Part shown: positions 23,201 through 37,025 of the stretch, piece after piece
Layout: every line of letters begins with the position of its first letter
How positions within the stretch are numbered: the stretch's first letter is position 1
Assembly (NCBI GenBank): GCA_030549335.1
Contig: CM060194.1
Location: forward strand, 32,570,171 to 32,634,170
Length of the DNA: 64,000 bases
Reading direction: 5' to 3'
Source of the DNA: Pontederia crassipes
Taxonomy: Eukaryota > Streptophyta > Magnoliopsida > Commelinales > Pontederiaceae
Position numbers and translations under genes: made by a program
Notes under the pieces: generated by a model
Databases searched by the model: none
What the model saw: only the letters and a program-made list of their open reading frames with translations
What the model was told of the DNA's origin: nothing

Positions 23201-26200
23201 TCAAAGAATCATGGGACCAACTTGAATACTTTTCAACGACTGACGATCCTAATGAGAGTTGAGACTAATTTGGGATGGTCCAAATCCTTTTAGTTCCCTA
23301 GCCACCCACTTGCGTCCTACACCACCACCACCACCACCAAATGATCCTGTTTGAAATTGCATGTAAAATTCTCAACAATTGCCCATTTCAGACTATATCA
23401 TATTCACGGTTAAAGTTCTCCAACTTCTATTGCTTAAACAAATTCATCCATTATGTTTTGTATTGGTGTATTTGTTTTTTTTTTAAGTATTGGTGTATTT
23501 GTTGGATGTTAACATCTGAACTCTTGGCATTATCATCAGGAAACAAAGTCCCAAGAAGTTCATTTAAGAACTGGTTCATTGTTGGGTGTAGAGATGGATA
23601 TGGTTATGAGCAAAACTGCACCTTTTGTGGTGCACAAATCATATTAAGAAACGCCGGATGGAAGCATGACAAGCTAAGCCAATATACTAGTATTCTAAAA
23701 GAAATTTTCTTAAAGTTGTCATCTTACTTTACAGGTTAAGAGTAAATATGAGAAGGAAAGACCCTTGTTACACTAGTATTACTCACATCTACTCTCTTTG
23801 ATCTCCTCAAAAAAAAAATCTACTCTCTTTGAGGGGATTTTAGACCTATTCTAACTAGTTTTTCAAGTCAAGGTACTTAGCATTCACATGAGCTCAATGT
23901 TGACGCTATTAAAGAAGCTAAAATACTGCTTCCATAGATAAATTTCTCTCCACAACGAATTGATATCTAAATTATTATAATAATTCTTTTACCACAACGA
24001 TCAATGAATAGATACCTGGATTTTCAAATCTAAAATTTAGAAAAACCTAACACCTACTTGATATTGCTTGTTGAACGCATTTTCGATAATCTACAAACAT
24101 TGCTGGCAAAAAGTGATCCTTCAAAAATTTTTCCACAAATGCTAGCAATCCATCATTCCTGCACAAAGAGATGTTATCAGCGCAAAATACTAAACATAAA
24201 TTTTCATTTATATGCAAAATTCATCATTCAAATGTGGTGCCAAGGTATAAAGAAACTTAGGAGGAGATGAGCAAAATATTAACAAACAAAAAAAAAGGTG
24301 ATACGTGACACGAGGAAAATATGCAACGGGAAATGTGCAAGATTACAAAATTGATTTTCAGAAAGAAACTCAGTCAGTAGATTTGACAATTATCATGGTA
24401 CCTCAAAGGGCTAAAAACTACTTAGATAAACAATAACAACAACAACAAAGCCTTATCCCACTAGGTGGGGTCGGCTACATGGATCATACGACGCCATATT
24501 CGTTGATCCATGTTCATGAGATTCGACAGGGTTTTACGCTGGCTGTCGGGGCCTAACACAACCCTCCTTTATCCGGGCTTGGGACCGGCTATAAAACATA
24601 GGCGGAGTTTAAAAACTACTTAGATAAAAGCATTTAAAATAGAAGGAATCCGATGGCCATGGATTATAACAGATAAAAACAAACATGCTCTCAAAAAGAA
24701 ACAGATAAAAACATTCAAAAACTATTTTTATGGTGAACAATGAAATAATGTTCAAAAACATTTTTTTGTTGAGGGGGTTGTTCAAATACATATCGTGATC
24801 GTTTCAAAGAACAACAATCAATAATCAGGAGACATGTTTGAGAAGTATGTCAATTGCTTTCTCTTTATTAAATTTTGTTGGACATGTTCAATGTGTACCT
24901 GACAAAAATCCATATCAAATGTGGTGTCTCAGAAAGTGTCCAGTATGACAAGATGGGATTTTAAGAACTCAGGCATTTCATGGAGTGCAAAAGCTTTCTA
25001 TAAAGATGAGCTTAATTATAAATTGCAAAGTGTGTTTGTGGTTATGCAGAAACATATTGAGTAAAAAAAATTCAAATGCCGCTAGATGGAAGCATGACAA
25101 GCTAACTGCATCAAAAGCACTCTTTTTCACAGAAATAACAGGTTTGGACAAAGAGGAAAAGAGAGACTTTTAACTTTACCCTGGTTGAGAATATTTTTGA
25201 GGCAGCATTGATGACACTTTATCAGAAAACTGCAGGGATACATTAATCAGCCTAGAAGAAACAGGATAGAATAAAAAAGTATTATATAAGGAAATATGTG
25301 ACCTCAAGAACTGGGCGGTATACTGATGCTGCTAAGTAAACTCCTTGATCCGTAAGTACAGATGAAGTACCATATCCTTCTTGCTGCGCAGTTTGCCCTC
25401 TCTGCCATCCCTGACTAGTTCCTAGAATTATTGTAATTCAACAAAATAACTCATACAGAAATGAAAAAGGTAGCTAAGCAGTTATAAATGTGCACGTGAC
25501 AGATAAGTTCTTCAAACAATAGAGGTAAAATTGCATCAGAATCCTATAGGGCATGGAGGTAGAAACAACAAGGGCAATAATGCAGTAAATACGGTTAATA
25601 TGGAATTACAATACTAGGTTAATATGGTTTCCTATGCATTAATGAAGTAATAAATGCAGTGGAGCACAGAACAAAATTACTGATGTTTGGTACTATTACC
25701 ATGAAGTTTCATGCTTTCTTTTTTTCTGGAAGAAAACTAAGATGTTCCTTCTTTCAAATTGCTAAGGACAATTTGGCCATTCGGCTGTGTTAGCTCGTTC
25801 GCCATCACATACCGCCTCATCGGCTGCTACCTCCGATGGCCCTCTGTCCTCAAGCTAATCGGAGGCGACCCGCCTCATCGGCTGCTACCTCCCTTCCGCT
25901 CGACAGGGCTGGTGGATATGCGCCGCCGCCTGCTGTCTCCGTTCCATGGTCGGCGCAGATGCAAAGGGCCACAGACTTCCTTCGTTCCTGTCTCGTTGGC
26001 AAACCGTCCGGAGAACCCCCAGACCTGCCGGCCTTACGGTCGACTGTCATAGCGTCCGTTGGAGCGTCGCCGCCTTTTCATCTCAGCAGTATAACACCGG
26101 CGATGTGGCTGCTGGTACCGGGCTCGGCTCAGCAGCGGGAGGCACTACTTGCGATGGTATCTCCAATCTCACCGGAATGTTGCATCCGGTGACGCCCCTG

Positions 26201-29200
26201 GGAGGAGTGTGATAACGCGGAGCCTACACCGGCGCACGACAGGGTTGTCATCGACATCCATGGCCTTCCCCTCCATCTTCTGCAACCCGACGTTGTCATG
26301 GCAGTCGCCCGATCCTTCGCATGTCCGCTGTCCCTCTCACTGCCGGCGATGGGATCGCCGGATCTCTCGACCGCCTCTGTGGAGGTGGCGATGACGCCTG
26401 GCGCCTCCTGTCCCTCGACCATCACCCTGCAGTGCGGCAGCACCTCCTTCCTGCTCCAGCTCCGGCATGCTGGCACGGCGACCACGTGGGCCGATGTAGT
26501 CGCCGGCCGTGCAGTGCCACAGGCAGGGGTCCGGCCACCGCCTAGAGAGGAGCACGAGCGTGCACGTGAGGCGTCGTACGGCCGCACTTTATTTCAAAAT
26601 ACTGTACACGCTACAGTACCAGAAGCTTCTCTTGGGACAGCTGTCGCACCCCCAAGCCGGTCCCCTCCCCCACCTGCCAACGGCCCCCTCCAACATGTCC
26701 CTAAGCCACTCCACATCGTCACGTCCACCCATTCTACCAACCCCTCCCTCCACGTCAACTCTTTGCCACCTCAGCCCCACCCAAACCTCACACATCAATC
26801 CAAGCCCCAAGGCCAGACCCGGTGCAGACCCCGACATACACCCGACCTGAGTCCAAACCGCACCCAAACCCCCAAGTCAACTCGGGCCGGGTTCCCTGCG
26901 ACCCGATCCGGGCGACAACCCACCCCCCCTTCCCGCCGCCGTCGCCGGCCCAGCCTCCAGCGAGCCGCCCCTCCCATTCCATCTGCACCAACAGCCTCTC
27001 GACAGCTACCTCCACCTCCATCGCGTAGGGGACGCCAGGCTGTGTCCACAAGAGTGTATGGCCGACGACGCCGTCAGGATGCGGGCGCATCCACATCTGC
27101 CGCCGCGCCGCTGGAACCCTGTGCAGCACCTATGTCTCAGGAGGCCCAGGGATCTTCGACAGGCAGAACCTCGTTGCCTCCTTCCCCTCCCCCCCGCCCT
27201 CGGCGCCCCCGGAGGTGGACCGTATGACGACGAGTGAGCCGTCCCTCCTTCCTGGACGGCTGGATGCCGACGTCCTCGACGTCGCCGCCCGGGTCGGCTT
27301 CAGGCTGACCAGATGACACTCCCGCCCGCAACCTAAGGTTCGTCGGCAACCTTTTGGAGTTCATCGTCCCCCCAGCGGTTCTTCTTGCTCACTCGGGGTG
27401 GCTCCAGGAGGCAGCTACCAGTGGGTCATGGGTCACCCATGGGTGCGACGACTACAGTTTCCTTATGAAGGTTCTTACTTGGAATGTCCGTGGCCTTGGA
27501 GATGCGGGGAGGCGTCGAACCCTTGGCCATTATCCGAGGGAGTGGGATGTTGATGTGGTCCTACTTCGAGAGACTAAACTCATGGAGTGTAGCACGCAGA
27601 TGTGGGAGCAGATTGGCGGTACTTAGCTAACCCAGCACATCTGCCTCAGTTCGATTGGGCAGTCCGGGGGTTGTATAATTGGTTGGCGGGCAGACCATTT
27701 CACCTTGGTGGATTCCTGGACTGCCCGTTTTTCGATAACAGTCCACTTCAGATGCTGCTCCGATGGTTCTGCCTATCTACTGTCCTGTGTCTACGGCCCC
27801 TGCTCAGGCTCTCTTCGGCCGATTCTATGGGAGGAGCTATCGGCAGCCCGCCTCCATCTCCCAGATGGTCGATGGCTGGTCGGCGGTGACTTCAATGTCA
27901 CTCTGGACATGGATGATCGCCCCGACTTTGGAACTGAGGAGTTCAGGGATTTCATCGACTCCATGTCGTTGTCGGATCTTCCGGCGACGAATTGCAGATT
28001 TACCTGGCGGAGCACGGCGGCTCCCTCGGCCAGGTCTCGGCTCGACAGATTCCTCGGCTCTTTAGAGCTGGTGGAGGCGCACCAGCTGTCGGTGGTTATG
28101 GCTATGGATCGACCCTTCTCGGATCACACACCCCTCTTGTGGAAATCCGAAGACGGTCAGCCCCTGCTTTCCCTGTTTCGCTTTGAGAGCTCCTGACTTT
28201 TTGAGGAGGGGTTCAGGCAAGCGGTGGCCAAGCACTGGCAGAGTGTTCCATCTTCGGACTCTGCCTCGCGGACTCTCGCTGATAGGCTTCACAGCCTGAG
28301 GCGTTTCCTCGTGGACCGTCGGAGATAGATCCGGACTGAGCGGGAGGCGCGGAGGACCGAGGCTTTGGAGGTCATTTCTCGGCTTGACCGGGACGAGGAC
28401 TCCCGTCACCTCACTGAGGCCGAGGTGACCCAGCGCAGGCAGGCCCAGTCGACTATACACTTGGAGGACAGGTTGGTGGAGATTAAGTGGAGGCAGCGCT
28501 CCCGGCAGACCTGGCTTCGGGAGGGAGATGCCAATACTCGTTTCTTCCACCTATATGCGAGCTCGCGGCGGCGGGCAAATCGGATCGACCAGTTGGAGGT
28601 CATGGGTTAGAGGATCACCGGCCACCACCTCATCGGGACCGCCATTACCTCCTTCCATCGAGACCAGTCCAGACGACGTTCTCCGTCGGGCTGGAGGTGG
28701 TCCCCCAGAGATATTACTTGTATTACTGATGATCAGTCTTCCATGTTAGTGCAGACTATCACTGAAGACGAGGTCACCAACGCACTCCGCGACCTCAACA
28801 GCGAGGGGTCCCCCGACCCCGACGGCTTCCCGGTTTTCTTCTACAGAGAGTTTTGGCCAGTGGTGAGGGAGGACGTCATGGCGGTCATCCAGGAGTTCAC
28901 TTGTGGGAACCGTGGCTTTGAGCGTCTGAACCGGTTCCTTCTCTTCATGCTGCCCAAGCGCACGCCAGCAGATAGAGTGGAGGACTTCCAGCCAATTGCC
29001 CTATCTAACACTATATATCTCGTGGTGGCTCGGGTGTTGGCCAATCGGCTTCGGGAGGTGCTCCCCGACCTCATCCATCCTGCCCAGTCGGCTTTCGTTC
29101 ACGGCAGATCTATCACCGATAGCTACTCTATAGCCTCTGAGATTTTAGCACAGTGGAGACGTGGCAGCCGGCAGGCCTTCCTCTGGAAGGTTGATTTTTC

Positions 29201-32200
29201 CAGAGCTTATGATTCTCTCTCATGGTCTTTCCTTTAGCATTCCTTACAGGTGAGAGGTTCCCTGCGACCTAGATTGTCTGGATGAAGCGGTGTATCACCA
29301 CCGCTTCCTTGTCGGTCCTAGTTAATGGGTCGATGGCCAGGGGCTAGGTGCAGCCCCAGCGAGGTGTCCGCCAGGGGTGTCCTCTTGCACCCATGTTGTT
29401 CACGCTGGCAGTTGATGGCCTCGCACGATGTACTCAGGAGGCATGCCTATCCGGCCTTTTCAGTGGCTTTGCCAGCGGGCTGGTGCCTCTGCTCCAGTAT
29501 GCTGATGACACCGTCTTCTTCATCGAGGGCTCCGTGGCTGAGGCTAGACAGGTGTCTATTTTGGTGGAGCTCTTCGGCTTGGTTTTGGGTCTTGAGATCA
29601 ACCATGCCAAGTCATCTTTCATTCCTTTTGGCATGGTGACGGAGGACGCTACGCGATGCGCGGAGGAGCTGCATACGTCGGTTGGAGCCCTACCTATTAC
29701 CTATTTGGGGCTTCCCCTGTCTGATCGGCATATTGGTTCTCGGAGGTGCACCCCGGTTATTGAGCGGATGGAGCGCCATCTCCAGGGCTGGAGCTCTCGG
29801 CTTTTATGTAGTGGTGGTCGTCTCATTCTGCTCCGATCTGTGCTCTCATCACTCCCGATCTACTTCATGGCGGTACTCCAAATGCCTGCTCAGGTACTTT
29901 CACGGATTGACTCTTTGAGGTGCAGATTCTTTTGGCAGGGGTGTAGCCCCGCTCGTCGGGCCCACCTTGTGGATTGGAGCAGCATATGTAGGCCCACCTC
30001 GCAGGGTGGATTGGGTGTTCGGGATCTCCGCTGCACCAACTGGGCGCTCCTTGCTAGGTGGGTGGGCCGGATTATGGGGCCCGATGACAGCCTATGGAGA
30101 CAGGTTTTCTTCACCTGCTACGGTCGTGATCTCTCGTGGGACTCTAGGCCCACCGTTCCTCGGGGCTCTTCTTCATTTTGGAGGGGGATAGCAGCCATAT
30201 TCCAGCGTGTGCGGTCATTCATGATTCCATCCCTAGGCTCTGGGGAGGCCTTCTCCTTCTGGCGGCATGACTAGTTCCCAGGAGGGCCTCTTGCGGATTC
30301 CTTCCCTCGATTACTAGCTCTTGCATCACACCGGAGGCATTGGTGGCGGAGTGTTGGTCTCAGAGGGGTGATCCTGGGACCGGGTCCTGGACCCCCCTTT
30401 TCAGATCTCCACTTTCTGATCAGCGGCTTTCTGATTTATGTGCTCTTCATCAGATGATTGCCCCTTATCATCCTCATCCGACCCAGTCTGACGGTTGGGT
30501 CTGGGCATCGGGGGCTTTTTCGGCACGTAGCCTCTATCTTCATTTTCTTCTGGCTTCCACCGACTCAGAGGACCTCAGAGCGGATTGCAGGCGCATCTGG
30601 CGCTCCCGCTTGCCGCTTAAAGTCAAGATCTTTGCTTGGCTTCTGCGACGAGAGCGGATTCTTACCAGAGTCTATAGGGCGAGGTGGGCGACGCACGAGG
30701 ACACCTGTGTTATGTGTGGAGAGGCAGCAGAGGATGTCACGCACTTATTCTTTTGTTGCCGCGTGGCTCGAGAGGTTTGGTCTCGGATTTCCATTGTGGG
30801 TGGTGTCCTCTGGTGGTTGCGGACTTCTGGCAGAGTATGAGGGCGTTGGATACTCGGAGGACGGGCTGGAGACTTTCTGTGGCGTCTTTTATAGCCGGTG
30901 CCTGGGTGATTTGGCTCCAGTGCAACCGGGTCATTTTTTGTGGGGAGAGATGTCAGGTTGATAGTATAGTACACCACATGTTTTACCTTCTTCATGAATG
31001 GGGTTTTGGGTAGCACTTTTGTGCCTTTTGCCGCTCTCCTCTGGAGAGCTTCTCACTTGTATATGATGTTCCTTTTTATGATATAAATATACATGGATTA
31101 TATCCTAACTGGAATCATCCTTTTTCCTCTCAAAAAATAGTCTCTTATCCTGGTCTTATTCCTATTCCAAACAGAAGCCAAAGATTAAAAAGTGTCAATT
31201 ATCAAGTGAACCTGTTTGGTGTGATTTAAGATTAAAAAGTGTTCATTTCACACAAGCTCACTAAAAGTACATCTATCTGCATCACCTGATTTCAACACAA
31301 ATCAGCCAAAGATCATCTAAAAAAATTACGAGTATCGAAAGAGGGTGTAGCAGCAAGCGACAAAGTTGGAAGCAACAGCAGCAGCAACAGGGTGGTTGCA
31401 GGCAACGTGCATGCAGAAGTTGCAACAATCTAACAAGGTGGTGATAGGTCGGCAACAAGAGTGAAGAAAAAACATAAGTAGGGGTCACGTGGCCAGAGTG
31501 TCACCAGATATCACAAATGGAAGAGAGATCCATTTTGCCAATTAATTGAAAAACATTCTCGTCCATTGATGTGTAAATGCACAGTCCAGATTGCCCTATT
31601 CTCTTCTGCTCAAATGAGTGTTGTAGATTTCATGAAGGACGGCATGAGATGTGCATTGCATGCTCATGGAATATAGCCACTCCGGAGGAACATTAATCCC
31701 ATATACACACACATGGCTAATTGCAGAAGAAACTGTGATCATTGTGTTATGCATTTAAAGAGTATCATCAACAAGATTATAATTTTGATCGATACATAAT
31801 AATACAAAATACTGTGACTTCGAGGTAAAAACTAAAGCATTTGATATAATTCATGTTCCACTGATGCTGTCTGCCAACTTCCCTCTCTTCAACCATTTGA
31901 AACCTTAAAGTGAATGGTAAACATTGACCAAAAACATTTACATGAAAGATATTGGTCCAACACTTTTTTTTCCTTTTTTTTTTTGAGGAAAGAACTGCGG
32001 AGTGGCTGCCAAAAAGTCTCCAGGGTGGATAGAAAGGTTCCTGCCACTTCATTTGGAGGTACTGCCACTTCATTTGGAGATCTCGCAAACCCCTCAAAGT
32101 CAAGCTTTTTTCCTGGCTCATGAGGTGTGGGGCTTTAGGTGAATCCTTTTTGGGACTTTTTGTTTTTTAATGGTTGACTTTTGTATCTCCTTTTGTTTCC

Positions 32201-35200
32201 CTCCCACACTTGTAAAGTTTGATTATAAGTCTTATACCAAGTGGACGCCTACCGCAACTGGATAGATATCTTTCTTCTCTCAAAAAAGAAATATTTAACA
32301 TGAAGACATCATATACTCAATTTTAGAAACTGAGAAAAACAGACATCATGAGCATCCAATAACTAGATAACCATACACAGACTAAAAGGTACAAAAACTT
32401 TTAAGTTTACCTCTGTTAGGTGTAGAGGCAGCGGCATCTGTAAAACGAAAAGCAAATGAAAGACCTTCAGATCCATCCCTGCAAATAGTATCTCTACTAA
32501 TTAGGTAAAGCCCCAATTAGTAAAGCAGTAATACAACATAGGCCTTGCTCCGTCTATAGTATGCAAAAAATATGAGTAACTCCATTGTGCTCACTCATTA
32601 ATATTTTCCAATAACACTGAACGTATATGCAGTTATTCACACAAGTCTTCCTTCAAGAATGCTCAATACAATAGTGGCCAAGTCCATGACCATGATGAGA
32701 TTAGTAGCATAGGTTAACAAACAACCCCATCAGCAAGTTTCACACCATTTCAAAAAGCAAATTGCACTCTTGGAAAGTGTTAAATTTGATGTGCTAACCA
32801 ATTTTCCTAAAATCTTAAGCCGTTAGGAAGAGCAACATCATTGATTTTATATTCTTAACACTCCCCCTCACATGTGGGCTTTTTTTACTAGTGAGCACAT
32901 CAAATTTAACATGGTATCAGAGCCAAAGGTCCTGAGTTTAAACCTCGTTAAGCTCTTATTAAAAAAAATATTTTCCTTCCTTTATTGTCTACGTGATGGG
33001 CTGAGCTAGACCAAAGTTGTCAGCAGCCCACACGTGAGGAGGAGTGTTAAGAATATAAAATCAATGATGTTGCTCTTCCTAATGGCTTAAGCTTTTAGAA
33101 AAATTGGTTAGCACATCAAATTTAACAAAAAGAACATGAGTGGAAATTGAAGGAATGATATATAAAGGACAATCTAACAAGAATGCATACTATCTCGACT
33201 GGATAAGAAAAAAACTGATGAAGATGTGGCAAACACTTTGTATGCACCAAAATCAAATACATTATGGAAACACTCGCAAGGGGATGAATTTAAAAGTGGA
33301 TTGACAATATTACGTGGATACTAAAGGACAAAATTTATAACCTTTTTGTACCACAAAGAAATGAGTCATGACAATAAACTAATCTGTTTTCTTCTGAAGA
33401 GTTAAAGGATGACTAGATTGAACACGCATAATAATGATCCTCATTTTTTTCTTTGAAGAAGATAATCCTAATCCTAATTTCCAAAAGTTTACTTCCTAGA
33501 AGAATTCTTGGGGATAAGATGCCAAGAACATCCCCCCCCCACACACACACACACCATTTGCTACATGGTATTCTTGAATTGTAGCATAGTATCGTTATCC
33601 AGAAATGCCTCCAACAATGTCTCACCACTTTTTCCCAAAAAAAAATTTCTTGTCCCTGACAACATGCTATGAGTAACCAAATAAATGTATTCCAACTAAC
33701 TGAGCTCATATACTTGCCTCTTCTCCTTGGAAGGAGCTTTGTTTGCCAGCCTAGCTGTCTGTGAAGCTGCATCAGCAGTCGCAGCTTCTGGTGTAGCTCT
33801 AAGAATTTCACATACCAGCTGCTGGCACTCACTCTGGATAAAAAAATGCAAAAGAGAAGCACAAGGATCATTATCCAGGGGTTTATCATGGTTGTGATGC
33901 ACTTGAATGTAAGCATATTGACTAAATTACCCAAAACTCAAACATTGGACAGAAAGGCAGAGCAGAACCGGAAAACTACCTGTATAACGGTCAGAGAGAA
34001 GCCCACATTAAAGCCACCGGTGACCTGAGAAGATTCAGAATCTGCGCTCCAGTTCACATCTACACTGATATACTTTGGAGTAGCCGTGTTGTCACCTTGT
34101 TGAGATGATTTTGCCTCCAAAAGCTCCCCAACAATAATATGATTTTCTATTTAGGTTCAATTAAATTGATTAGGCAGTAGGTTCCTCAAAGAAAATGCAA
34201 ACCATACGAGAACTATAATGAGCATTCAGAGTGTCTCACCAAGTATGCGAGTGACAACATTCAGTACTGCACTTAAGAGTTCACCAGTGGCATATTGCGC
34301 TGCTCCTGCAGGTGTCAAAGGTGGAGATACAGGACTAACAGCTAACTGTGTTCCCCGCAAAGACATTTCACTTTTATTTTTCTGTTTCAACCCAATATAG
34401 CTCTCTGAAAATCCTTTAGTGTGATATAAATCTGAAGCAGCTGCCTTTGAAACCTGGCCTTCACTAGGCATTGTTGACTTCCGTGTTGCATGTTCTCTAA
34501 TCTTTGAAGTAATAATTTCATGCATGGTCGTACGGAGACGTTGGCTGTTTGATTTTATGGAAGATGTAAAACATAAGTAGAGTATAGAATTTTTTTGAGG
34601 AAAAACTTGTGTATAAAATTATGCTACAACAAGGAAAAATGAACTCAAAAGTCATCTAGGAAATTCAATAGGTGAAGATTGTAATTACTTTTCTCAGGAC
34701 TGACTTGGTACCCAAAAGATGTATTGACAATTGATTATCTGATGTTGAAGAAAAGATAAAGAAAGGTGGCTCTAAAATGCTTCAACTTTTAATTTTTTAA
34801 ACAATGTAATATTATTCATTTCTCATAAATAACCATTTTGAGGAAAAGTTGAAGAAAGAATGACAATCACATCGTGGAAATACATTAGTTTGCATGAAAA
34901 TATTTTTCCTTCTCGCCTTTGAAATAATTATTTTAGTCTGAATTTGTTGCACAGCATCAAACATTTGAACACAGGACAAATCAGACCACTTTAGTTCCAA
35001 GAATATCCTTACTTATTCTCATTTTATCTCAAGATCAGTCTCGCATAATATTGACAAACTAGATATAATTGTACCAAAAACATTTGAAACACCAAATGAC
35101 CAAATGGCATATAATACGAGAAAATGAAGTTGGTCTTATCATCGTGCTATGAATTCTTGAAATGGTTCTTTTTACACTCAAACTCCGCCTATATTTTATA

Positions 35201-36974
35201 GCCGGTCCCAAGCCCGGATAAAGGAGGAGGGTTGTGTTAGGCCCCGACAGCCAGCGTAAAACCCTGTCGAATCTCATGAACATGGATCAACGAAGTCGTA
35301 TGATCCATGTAGCCGACTCCACCTAGTGGGATAAGGCTTTGTTGTTGTTGTTGTTCTTTTTACACTCAGGACATGCTTTGACTAGTATGGTTATCTAACT
35401 TTATGAGCTACAATCCTTGCTTATTCTTAAAATTCTGAATCTTCTAGAACTAAATCCATCACCTACAATTTGCTCTAATTAAACAATTGTGTTCATCGAG
35501 CTTTAAATTTCGATACACCAAAGAGAGTCCACTTACTGAAAAAAAGGACCCTTAAGGAAATTGTTGTGTATTCTTTCAAAACAAGAAAAAAAACTCAATA
35601 TTCCATTCAAATATAATTTAATTAATAAAACTTCGTGACGCAACAAGTTTTCCCTCTACAATTGGTTTCATCTGAAAGTAAAAAGAGGAGAAAGAAGTTT
35701 CAAGTAATGTTGTCAAAATCGTGACTTGTAAATTGGACGATTTCATGATCTTACCAAGGAAAAAATGTTAGGTCACAAGCAAAGTCATTTTGAGCCATCA
35801 TGTAATATTATTGCATGCTGGCTTGTAAAAAGTCGCTTGACACTTCCAACTAAATTTCTTTTAACATTGATCAGGTGGGGTCCCACATGATGCCCTAATT
35901 ACCTCAACCCCCAAATTCAAACAGGCAAATGCTCAATTCTTCCTGATGGGTCTTTGTTAGCCACTTGCTGAGCAGTCGTTGCTTCCTTGTCTTGTTGACG
36001 CCATTCGCTAAAGCCTGCCGTGTTTCTCTTTCCCTTTTCCCCCTCTCTCTTGGCCCTTTTGTTCCCTAGCATAAGAGGGGTGTCCTATTCAGATATGTGC
36101 TTCCTCTTCTGCATGTACTGTTGTAATTCGTCGAAGCCCTGGGTTTCTCTCCTTTCTCATGCTCCCCCTCACTATTGGCCGCTTCTGTTCCGTAGGGGTC
36201 TATTTGGCAATTAACTAATGGAGGGGTGGGGTGAAAAATGTGATGGTGGAGTGTGGTGTGCCCCTAGAAAACATGTTTGAATAATGAATTGTGGAATATG
36301 ATGGGTTTGAAAATGAAAGTTTTATCCAATTTATTTTTCTCTTCTATATGTTGTTTTGCCTATTTTTCTAACTTTTTATCAACAACAACAACAACAACAA
36401 AGCCTTATCCCACTAGGTGGGGTCGGCTACATAGATCATACGACGACATTCTTCGTTGATCCATGTTCATGAGATTCGACAGAGTTTTACGCTGGCTGTC
36501 GGGGCCTAACACAACCCTCCTCCTTTATCCGAGCTTGGGATATAATCCAATATGCAATGAGAAAAATAGTTGCATGCACTAAACATAATTCAAGTAAATG
36601 CTCAATAACGATATATTGGTTTCATGACTTCCCCCTTTAGAATATTCTGCATAGCTAACTGGCTTTGTTACCGGACTACAAAAGAAAATGATTAGGAACC
36701 CCCATTTTCGATAGTCATTTTATAGTTGGCATCTTCCTGTGATATAGAAATCACCAAGACCATTTTCTGCAAAAAAATTATAAAATCAAATCGCTAGGAC
36801 TAGTAGTCTTAATGAACTTCATAACCTTTATTCACCTAATTTAAAAATAAAAAAATTAAAATATAAGTTAAAAATAAATGAACATGGATCAACGAAATCG
36901 TATGATCCATGTAGCCGACCCCACCTAGTGGAATAAGGCTTTGTTGTTGTATAAGTTAAAAATAAATAAATTTA

Positions 36975-37025
<51 letters not shown>

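Larger units (their letters stand above)
25766..31136 (+). mobile_element. L1-type LINE, nearly complete but inactivated
   Basis: A GC-richer 5.4-kb block within SEC8 intron 12, antisense to SEC8. In order: an ORF1-like proline/serine/arginine-rich region (about 25770-27230), an apurinic-type endonuclease (from 27465), reverse transcriptase (about 28740-30270), a zinc-binding tail (about 30590-30780), and a 3' end of plant L1 style (ctttttcctctcaaaaaa). Frameshifts and stops break each part. I could not find a convincing target duplication, so the 5' end is set by the change in base composition. Confidence 0.85.

Noticed and set aside
26129..27364. Minus-strand open frames across the L1 ORF1 region
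   Set aside because: Antisense shadows of the GC-rich LINE. No protein motif, and the LINE reads on the plus strand throughout.
31137..31260. Target duplication for the L1 from the repeated words near its 3' end (aagattaaaaagtgt twice)
   Set aside because: Both copies lie on the same side of the LINE, so they cannot be its flanking duplication.
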